From the NCBI RefSeq assembly GCF_910592395.1, contig NC_088325.1, positions 7,931,109 to 7,995,108 of the forward strand: DNA of 64,000 nucleotides, given 5' to 3'. Position 1 is the first letter of the stretch. Each line of letters begins with the position of its first letter. Shown here in pieces: positions 56,710 through 64,000 of the stretch. The notes beneath the pieces are model-generated. The model did no database searches. It saw nothing but the letters and a program-made list of their open reading frames with translations, and was not told where the DNA came from. This stretch comes from Lineus longissimus (lineage: Eukaryota > Nemertea > Pilidiophora > Heteronemertea > Lineidae). The position numbers were made by a program, and so were the translations under genes.

Positions 56710-56840
56710 AGCTCAGCTGACGAAGTCAGCAGAGCTAGTCAAATAGCTATTCGATTGGTGTCCATCCTTCCATCCTTCCATCCTTCCATCCATCCTGCCA
56801 TCCTTCCATCGAGCCATCTGTAGACAAAGTTGGGCATTTT
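56710..56840 (+). repeat. Left end of a third stem-loop-headed family
   Basis: AGCTCAGCTGAC, loop GAA, GTCAGCAGAGCT form a 12-bp stem with one mismatch at 56710-56736. It is preceded by gttttt and followed by a (CCATCCTT)n-like run, the same layout as family 1. The right end was not located. Confidence 0.65.
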
Positions 56841-58045
56841 GTAATCATACAACCGAGGCACTTCAAATCTAGTCTTGCTTATAAACACTGCACAAAATGT
56901 TGCTTACGGAAAAAAATTTGGGCGATTCGACGCAAATTCAGCTCCCCAGGAGGCAAAATGCGTTAATGAAAAAACAATTTTTTGACGCTCTATTCCAGCA
57001 GATAAAAGCTTGAAATAAATTTGAAAAGGTCTTCATGATACAGAAGTTTTGATATAAAATAGATAAGTGTCGATTTATATCACCGGTTGGCGGTAGTGAG
57101 CAAAACTGTTGTTTGACCCTGGATGATTCCGCTTTAAATTTCCCGCCAAGGTTACCTGGAGTACTATCATCAAGAAAATGGCAGTGACCTTTTTATTTCT
57201 ACGGAGCGATGATTTTGTAAGTGACAAATTTTCTTTTTTAAGCCTTTACGGAAACGTATTTTGGTACGAAACTTCACACGTTTATAGAAAAGATCAACGA
57301 GAATGTGTTCAAATGCCCTCATAACAATGAGTTCAATGGAATTTGGTCAAAACAACCTTCGAATGGAGTCAACTTTCTTTGCGAAATTGAAGCGATGACC
57401 TCATTATTTATCGTAATTTATGCAGATCTGAGTCCAGCTGATGGGTGATGTTCTGATTTGTGTTCAAACTATTGGAAACTTCGGAAATTAGTTCTATTAG
57501 TTCTACTATTCTGCAGGAGTATATTATAGCCATTGATGTTGACAGCTAAAAGCGCGAAAACTTTGTTCAGGTTTCTCGTCCAATCACGTGACCTCTCCAA
57601 CACTCGATAATGCACTCTTTTCTTCCATGTTTTAGGCCAATCTTCGGCATGAACATGAAATCTAATAAGCGCAGTACTTAAATCAGATGTTTCTCTCGCC
57701 TTGAAAACATTCCTGGGTAAAATCCATTGAGATTAGCCGAGTTAATCTACTTTTACCGTGCTTAAAATCTCTGCCGCTGAATTCTATAAATAGAAACTAT
57801 TAACATCGCAGCAGTGTGGTTCCCATTGTGCGTCCTCCCACTTCACACCATGTCAGGAAGTTTTACGGAGAGGGAGGGCGTGCGGTAAGAAGAATGGCCA
57901 AAATGACGTCACGTTTTCCTGGCAATGCCTCTTGCCAGACCAGTCAAGCATTGGGAAAGCATCTTTAATTCAGACGATGTTAGAACTAGAAAAACGAATA
58001 TGTTAATTTGCAAAATTAAAAGCAGATTTCACCACTAACCAGTCA
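56841..58045. other. Non-coding, no gene seen
   Basis: AT-rich DNA that may include the body of the third stem-loop family. No coding motif. Confidence 0.4.
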
Positions 58046-58189
58046 TATTGGAATACGACGGCGCAAAATGTTCTCGCTTTCCTCCTGCTAAAAAACCTTG
58101 TTCCCGCACTCCTATTTTAATTTATGCCAAGGAATATGATATGTACGGCAGCATTTTAGTGCCAATAAAGAAATTAAATTTCTCTCCAG

Positions 58190-58345
58190 AAAGTCGTAAT
58201 TACGACTTTTTATCTCGTAATAAAGACTTTTTATCTCGTAATTACGACTTTTTATCTCGTAATTATGACTTTTTATCTCGTAATTACGACTTTTTATCTC
58301 GTAATAACGACTTTTATCTCGTAATTACGACTTTTTCTTATTGCA
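58190..58345. repeat. 21-bp minisatellite, about seven copies
   Basis: The unit is tctcgtaattacgacttttt plus a. It contains the palindrome gtcgtaattacgac. Because 21 is a multiple of three, a SRNYDFL heptapeptide repeats in one frame. I regard that frame as incidental. Confidence 0.93.
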
Positions 58346-58831
58346 AATTTACACCTCACCGGACATACGGCGAGAAGCCCGTCATTGCGCTGCTACACAT
58401 ACGTACGGCATGGATCAACTTGTACAATTTTTTGGACATGGCCTCAACTACAGCAAAATAGTTGAATCTCTGGCTCATAATCATAGGATAATACTGAGCA
58501 AACGAACCCTCCATCGTGTATTACGTCGAGTCGAATCTTTCGCTGTGAGCACAAATCTGACCTGGTTGAATTGGCAGTTTTTATTGAAGGATCGCTACAA
58601 GAAGGTGGGGATGTATATGGATACAGATGGATGCATTTAAGATGTGTTCAGAAAGGCTTTGTAGTTTCGTTAGAGGATGTCAGCCTCTTTTTGAAGATTC
58701 TTGATCCTGTTGGAGTTCAGTTAAGGTCTGGCAGAAGGATGCGCCGTAGAGAATACTTCTCTATAGGTCCGAACTATATTTGGCACTTTGATTCATATGA
58801 TAAATTGAAACCGTATGGTCTTTGTATCAAT

Positions 58832-60533
58832 TTTATTATTAAATTATTAAAAACATTTTTATAGCGCTTAACGTTGTTAAAACTTCTAAGCGCTTTACAA
58901 TTTATAATAAAACATAACATTAATACATGATAGAATAAAAGTCATTACTAAAGAAAACGTGCAAAGGATTCAAAAGAATTTCTTAAAAATATGAGTTTTT
59001 AGTGCAGTTTTAAAACGACCCAGGGTACTCTGGCCACGAACACTATTTGGAAGCTCATTCCATAGCTTTGGTCCCGCCACTGCGAATGCAGAGGAGCCTA
59101 TCACCCGGTTTGTGCGGATTTCCTTACACAGACCCATTGTACTTGACCGCAGGGAGCGTGAGGGTTTGTAAACTTCCAAGCAGTCTGCGAGATATTTTGG
59201 TGCGTAATCATGTAGACATTTGTAGACCATTAGATTAACCTTGTACTCGAGCCTTGCTTTCAAAGGAAGCCAGTGGAGTGCGCACAGAACCGGAGTGATA
59301 TGATCCCCTCTGGACACCCTAGTGACGAGACGAGCTGCCGAGTTTTGAACCAGTTGAAGCTTACGCACATTGGCCTCAGAGATGTTATATAGCAGACTAT
59401 TTGCGTAGTCCAACCGCGAGACAACTAAGGTCCGCACTGCACTTGTTGCTGCTGATTTACTGAGCAAAGATCTTATCTTGCTTATACGATAGAGATGGAA
59501 ATTTGCCGCACGGCATACATTGTTAACATGCGTTTTCATGGACATTTCTCTGTCAAATGTTACACCAAGAATCTTGATGGTATCACTCAGCTCAATTTCA
59601 GTATCGCCAATTTTCAATTTCAGATCAGACACATACTTCTGTAGGTTCTTTACACATGCAAGGAAAAATTCGGTCTTACTGTCATTCAATTTCAGTTTGT
59701 TTCTCACCATCCATTCCTTAATTGACTCAACACATAGTGTAAGGCTCGAAATAACATTTTGCACCACGGTTGGGTTAGTTGGATCAAAGATAATGTAGAG
59801 ACCACTGTCATCAGCAAACAGTATATATGGCAGGAGGAATGATCGGATAATGTCGCCAAGAGGACTGTTGTATGCAGTGAACAAGAGAGGGCCCAGTACA
59901 GAACCCTGGGGAACTCCAAAAAGTAAGGGAACCTTATCTGATACAGCGTCTTTCACCGTCACCTCTTGTGACCTCCCCGTGAGATAAGATTTGAACCACT
60001 GCAATGCTGATCCGGTAACCCCGAATCTATTCTCAAGACGTTTGAGGAGAATTGGGTGGTCCAGTGTGTCAAAAGCAGCAGACAGATCCAGTGCCACAAA
60101 CAGAACAGCTTTGTTAGAATCCATGGCATGGACAATATCGTTGTGAACTTTAAGCAAGGCAGTTTCTGTGCTATGCTTAGCTCGATATGCTGACTGCATT
60201 GGATCAAACAACCTGTTTGTGTCAAAGTGATCTGACAGCCTCCTTGACACAACCTTCTCAACAACTTTTGACATGAAAGGAAGGTTTGATACTGGACGGT
60301 AATTTGACGATACCTCAGGGTCTAGAGAGGGTTTCTTCAGAAGCGGGCGCACAGGAGCCTTTTTGTAACATTCTGGGAAAGTCCCACTTGACATTGATTC
60401 ATTGACTACAAGTGTTAAAATCGGAAGAAGGTCCCCAATGCTCTTTTTTAGGAGCCATGTGGGGATAGGATCAATTTCGCATGACTTAGTAGCCATGGAC
60501 AAAATGATCTTTTTCATTTCGTCTTCAGTAGCT
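58832..60533 (-). mobile_element. 5'-truncated CR1/L2-like LINE inserted in the integrase-core gene
   Basis: It carries a 3' tail with (TTATTA)-like repeat and a tatagcgctt/aagcgcttta pair at its left side, and the RT frame to its right. The host codons on either side (CIN and GCIDGFSR) meet exactly when 58832-60533 is removed, so there is no, or at most a tiny, target duplication. Confidence 0.88.
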
Positions 60534-60541
60534 GGTTGCAT
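58970..60541 (-). CDS. CR1/L2-like LINE reverse transcriptase (5' truncated, open)
   Basis: The frame is 523 residues without a stop, the longest intact RT in the window. Motifs: DPIPTWLLK, NYRPVSNLPFMSKVVEKVV, FVALDLSAAFDTLDH (first Asp), GVPQGSVLGPLLF, LFADDSGLY (catalytic pair), then ILGVTFD and a C-terminal LWNELPNSVRG...FKTALKTHIF. The endonuclease domain is absent by truncation. The apparent ATG comes from host sequence (the complement of ggttgcat), so it is not a genuine start. The lack of stops suggests a young insertion. Confidence 0.92.
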   Translation of the reverse strand: MQPATEDEMKKIILSMATKSCEIDPIPTWLLKKSIGDLLPILTLVVNESMSSGTFPECYKKAPVRPLLKKPSLDPEVSSNYRPVSNLPFMSKVVEKVVSRRLSDHFDTNRLFDPMQSAYRAKHSTETALLKVHNDIVHAMDSNKAVLFVALDLSAAFDTLDHPILLKRLENRFGVTGSALQWFKSYLTGRSQEVTVKDAVSDKVPLLFGVPQGSVLGPLLFTAYNSPLGDIIRSFLLPYILFADDSGLYIIFDPTNPTVVQNVISSLTLCVESIKEWMVRNKLKLNDSKTEFFLACVKNLQKYVSDLKLKIGDTEIELSDTIKILGVTFDREMSMKTHVNNVCRAANFHLYRISKIRSLLSKSAATSAVRTLVVSRLDYANSLLYNISEANVRKLQLVQNSAARLVTRVSRGDHITPVLCALHWLPLKARLEYKVNLMVYKCLHDYAPKYLADCLEVYKPSRSLRSSTMGLCKEIRTNRVIGSSAFAVAGPKLWNELPNSVRGQSTLGRFKTALKTHIFKKFF

Positions 60542-60908
60542 CGATGGGTTTTCACGAAATATAATATGGCTCGAGGTTTATTCAACCAGTGGTGATCCAC
60601 GTGTTGTAGCTGGGTATTACATGGAAGCTGTTGAGGCCAGGCAAGGCTGCCCGCAGAAGATACGAGGTGACATGGGTACCGAAAACGGACATGTGGCACA
60701 AATGCAGACCTTCCTGGTTGGGAACAATAGCTTTTTCTATGGAAAAAGTTGTCATAATCAGAGAATCGAATTCTAGTGGGAAATCCTAAGACGTCAGAAT
60801 GCGCAGAATTGGATTACAATGCTGAGACGAATTAAAGTCGATGGGCATTTTACAGGCGACCTCCTTGATACATCACTGGTTCAGTTTTGCTTCATGAACG
60901 TCCTACAG

Positions 60909-61244
60909 GTATCAAACGTTTTTAAAAAGTAGAAATACTTTAGTTTGATTTACCCTACTTAATGTAACTGTGATTCCAAAGCGTTCAGATGTTCTTGTGG
61001 TTTAGTCCCCTTCGTTGCCATATTTTTTTCTTAGCGTGTTTTAATAGCGGGATGTGTATTAAATTTATGAACATGCGTATACGTAGCACTTTATTGTAGC
61101 AGTGCCATCCTGGAGAGTGCTCAATTGTACAGGATTCCCTGGTCAAAAGGGATCTTACACAGTCGGGTTGATTGGTCCTCACCGTACAATTATTCTCATT
61201 AGGCCTGGGCCTTCCAATCACTCTACTACTTTTCTTATTTGCAG
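60909..61244 (+). other. Spliceosomal intron of the integrase-core gene
   Basis: Donor CTACAG/GTATCA and acceptor TTATTTGCAG/GAGGAG. Joining the exons keeps the frame across NVLQ and EELDEV. Length 336 bp. Confidence 0.85.
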
Positions 61245-61600
61245 GAGGAGTTAGACGAGGTCGTTCATTTGTGGAACACGCACATTATATCGCGGAAAAG
61301 GTCAAACAATGCGCCATGTGGTAGACCGGTTGTCATGTTCACTCTTCCCCATTTATACCACACCAGAGAATATTTGGTTCCTGTTGATGATGCTGAAATA
61401 GCAGTTTGCAAACCGGAGTGTACATTTCGTGGCACTTTAATCCATGTGGCCGGGATGTGTTTGAATTGTGTGCCTTATATATGGACATGAATGGTTGGTG
61501 TCCTCCAGCATGTTTTTTCGAAGCAGTAGATTTATACATAAACCTGAGAACCACATTATTGCAGACTTGTAATGGACATATCTGTCAGGTTGTTTCACAT

Positions 61601-62127
61601 AAAATGTAATAGCAGTGGCATCCTTCTGTCAATTTCATTAGAATGGCAAGGTTAAATGAATAGGCAATGATCTTATCTGTTTAGATGCCACTTCTGACGG
61701 AAGTCATGGTCCCTATGGCCAATAAACAAACGTTCTATAGCAACTGTATCACATTCATGAAATTTGGCAAAATCAGGCTCATCCATATGTGAGAGTATAG
61801 GTCTTTGTGGTGATGTCAATGCCGTTTTAGTGTCGTAGCAGGCAGCCCTAGCGAAATCAGATATGATGTCACAATCAATCCTGGTCACCTGTATGAGACA
61901 TCATGTGGTGATGTCAAACGAGACAATGGGTGATATGAATAAAGACTGGCAATTGCTTTTACTGAAAACCCCATGTACATTTACACAAGGCCTTTCTCTA
62001 CAAAACTGAAGTAAAATCATTTACTAGTCTTTATTCATATAACCCAATATTTCGTAACATCAAGCAGCCCGTCTCAGTAGGATGTAATTTTTGATTTCTG
62101 CATGAGACAGTTAACTATTTTAGGTGG
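61601..62127. other. Non-coding, no gene seen
   Basis: It includes ttactagtctttattcatat near 62020 and a partly complementary atgaataaagactggcaatt near 61936, a possible hairpin. No gene. Confidence 0.4.
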
Positions 62128-63361
62128 CAGTGTTCTCGCCAGGATTTCAATCAAACAGGGCGCAGCTGGCCGGAGCTCCGATATGCGCCGCAGGCGCATT
62201 TTTGGAGGGGGGGTCCGGGGGCCCTCCTACGGAAAAATTTTGAAACCTAGATGCTCTCAGGTGCAATTTCAGGCCTAATTCTGACGATATAAAACGACAT
62301 TGCAGCGTTAGTATCGTAGGCAAAACATTTCGCTTCACGGCAATTTGCGGCGTCACGTCGATCGGCGGGAGGGACGCATTGGCGGGGTTTCCACGTAAAT
62401 ACTAGTATTCAAACCGTTACATGCGCAGGGCGTTTACTTGTACGTTTCAACCATATTTTGTACGTTTTCCGATGTTTGTGCACCGCTGTACGGTCGGGTA
62501 CACTATATTATACGGAGAGATAAAAAGTTGTGTTTGTACGGGCACTCAACATAAAATAACCACCTGAAGACAGTTTATACGATAAAAAAAGTGAAGTTGT
62601 ACGAATATAAAATTCACTGGTTCCAAAAAAAGTTTTTGATCCCCCTTGGCCTTGCCCTCCCCGCTTGCTCCCCGGACCCCGACATCGTCAAAGCACATGG
62701 TATTTTGTAACCAGATAGCGGCGCCAAAGATAGATGCGCAGTAGCCAACTGCACAAGCCCTGTGCTTCTTCATGATGACATGATGATGATCGACGCTTCT
62801 ATACATGAACAATGTTTACTTTATTAAAAATTTGTAGAGGCCTTCTTCTCGTTTGATCCTGTTGTACCCTGTATATCAATTGAAAGAGACTGCTGATTTT
62901 ACACTGACAGCTATTATCATCCACCTGCAAGCACCTGCAAGCACTCTTTTGACATAATTACAACGGCCCCGCTCTGCCGCTAAATCGTACAGGTGCGCTT
63001 TTGTCCACTCCCTTGACCTCGTTGCCAAGGCTACGGGTGATTGTTATTGGCCGACCATCGCCTGCCGGAACACGTGGATAGTAATGGTAGTAGGCCCTAC
63101 TGCTGTACCGGGTAATTGAGATGGCTGGCAGTCGTGTTGCGGTGGGATAATGATCGTTGAGTGACGGCGGAATGTTTATATGCGATATTTACGGCTGTGT
63201 TTGTGTAACTATTGGCCTGGATTTAAGCATGGCGGAGGTGAATATAAAGAGGGCGGCTGCAAATTTAACAGGGCGGGCTAATTTTAGACGGGGCGCATTT
63301 TCACTGCTAAAATTTAAACGGGGCGCCAGCGCCCCGTTTAAATGGCCTGGCGAGAACACTG
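62128..63361. mobile_element. 1,234-bp inverted-repeat element with 5-bp GGTGG duplication
   Basis: The ends are CAGTGTTCTCGCCAGG and its exact complement. GGTGG flanks it at 62123-62127 and 63362-63366. Near the right end is a subterminal hairpin (aaacggggcgc, loop cagc, gccccgttt) and near the left a ggcgca-rich region. Small frames inside (62546-62812 and 63157-63423) have no transposase motif. It is non-autonomous, and its ends resemble those of the 305-bp element at 24789. Confidence 0.93.
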
Positions 63362-63366
63362 GGTGG

Positions 63367-63817
63367 TTTGAAAAGACAAGAAGCTCACTCAATCCGATGT
63401 CACACTCAGTCGCTTATCATTGAAGACAGACGTCCACTGTATCCTAGTCAATTTTGATATGTTGGAACATTACAGTTTAATATTGGCAATACTCATAAAG
63501 TTTGAAAGGCAATAAATAGGCAATAGAGGCATTGTATTGCTTAAACGCTGCCTAATTTCGGGGCAATGCAAACATAACTTAGAGGCAGTTAAAAAACAAT
63601 TGGTGCATGTGAGGTAGTGATAAGGTAATGATGAGGCAATACAAAAGCTATCACAATTGCCTCCTGATTGTAAGAGATAAGAAGAGGTGTCCCCACTCGC
63701 TCTTCAATTACAGGATGTATTACTATTCTTTCAACAAATAAAATGATGCGAAAACGAAAATTAAAAGAAAATTCAAACCTAACTTTTATTTTTTTGGTCC
63801 ATAACACAAAAATTGTA
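63367..63817. other. Non-coding, no gene seen
   Basis: AT-rich sequence with loosely repeated aggcaatac-type phrases. Nothing is identifiable. Confidence 0.4.
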
Positions 63818-63950
63818 ACTTAAGTTTTAATTACTAGACGTTTCTTGCCATTTGTTTGTAGTATAACGGAATAGTGGCAAATTCCGATTTTAAAATGACA
63901 ACTTAAGTTTTAATTACTAGGCGTTTCTTGCCATTTGTTTGTAGTGCAAC
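63818..63950. repeat. Direct duplication of a ~50-bp segment
   Basis: taacttaagttttaattact followed by agRcgtttcttgccatttgt and ttgtagt occurs at 63818 and again at 63900, separated by about 30 bp. Confidence 0.88.
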
Positions 63951-64000
63951 ATAATAACTTTCCCTCTAACATTTCAAATGTATTGAATCATCGATATTTT

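Larger units (their letters stand above)
58390..61600 (+). pseudogene. Integrase-core (DDE) gene with one intron, interrupted by a LINE
   Basis: N-terminal helix-turn-helix-like part: LNYSKIVESLAHNHRIILSK and RTLHRVLRR. After a one-base frameshift near 58535 comes EGSLQEGGDVYGYRWMHLRC, LDPVGVQLRSGRRMRRREY, then GPNYIWHFDSYDKLKPYG with the first Asp. A LINE (58832-60533) separates this from GCIDGFSRNIIWLEV, then IRGDMGTENGH with the second Asp, then NQRIE with the Glu. A TAG directly follows, then an exon end FCFMNVLQ. The intron is 60909-61244. The last exon reads EELDEVVHLWNTH and ends with a frameshifted Cys-containing tail (to about 61600). This family of rve-like integrase-core proteins is common in fish and invertebrates. 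All three catalytic residues remain, but the gene is dead. Confidence 0.8.

Noticed and set aside
60530-60541. ATG start of the 523-residue RT frame
   Set aside because: The ATG is formed by host integrase-core codons at the insertion edge, so it is not the LINE's own start.
62546-63423. Small frames in the 1,234-bp element (including a GRANFRRGAFSLLKFKRG stretch)
   Set aside because: They read through subterminal repeat DNA. Such stretches can appear in gene models by exonisation but show no transposase features.
1-64000. tRNA, rRNA or other structured RNA genes
   Set aside because: None was recognised by eye. A tRNA or covariance-model scan would be needed to exclude small ones.

Overview
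The window looks like nuclear DNA of an invertebrate animal, most likely a marine one such as a lancelet, echinoderm, hemichordate or mollusc. The evidence is a retroelement mix of BEL/Pao, DIRS-like, CR1/L2-like and L1-like elements, several transposase-type families with GT-AG introns, abundant short inverted-repeat elements, minisatellites and long AT-rich non-coding stretches. There are no bacterial operons, rRNA genes or CRISPR arrays. I cannot name the species. Nearly every recognisable reading frame belongs to a mobile element or an element-like family, and almost all are broken by stops, frameshifts or nested insertions. The possible exception is the protease-like frame at the left edge.

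Layout. 0-2 kb: an intact, edge-truncated frame ending in a USP-type (ubiquitin-specific protease-like) domain. 2-5 kb: three tandem-repeat arrays. 5-12 kb: mostly non-coding, with a dispersed repeat (R1) on both sides of a frameshifted chromodomain-like gene at 8.3-9.6 kb. 12.1-23.9 kb: a minus-strand BEL/Pao element spread over 11.8 kb. Its integrase is separated from its RNase H by a second, different DDE-type transposase gene (12.9-16.6 kb). That transposase is itself split by two short terminal-inverted-repeat elements, whose removal restores the reading frame at the codon. 24-28 kb: dispersed repeats, including a 305-bp inverted-repeat element. 28.4-31.8 kb: a plus-strand DIRS-like element with an inactivated RT and a 1.1-kb insertion. 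32-38 kb: LINE fragments and a nearly full-length but decayed LINE.

38.9-41.5 kb: a two-exon gene of the DNC.GQNKN family (DUF7869-like), minus strand. 41.6-45.3 kb: a segment bounded by two 174-bp direct repeats. It holds a His-Me finger (homing-endonuclease-like) exon on the plus strand that converges on a Mutator-like transposase on the minus strand. 45.3-53.5 kb: an L1-like ORF1/endonuclease preceded on its 5' side by four tandem ~1.35-kb units that look like promoter monomers. 51.5-56 kb: three copies of an element that starts with a perfect 11-bp stem-loop (AGCTCACCTCT) and has 3-bp TTY target duplications. One of them sits inside the fourth monomer. 58.4-61.6 kb: an integrase-core gene with one GT-AG intron, interrupted between two codons by a 1.7-kb LINE. 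62.1-63.4 kb: a 1,234-bp inverted-repeat element related by its ends to the 305-bp element at 24.8 kb.

How it fits together: the region is a layered record of insertions. Several events can be ordered because the host reading frame, or the tandem unit, predicts the exact empty site. The most unusual items are the monomer-headed LINE, the stem-loop-headed element family, the pair of elements with CAGKGTTYYCGCCAG ends and 5-bp duplications, and the endonuclease/transposase convergence.
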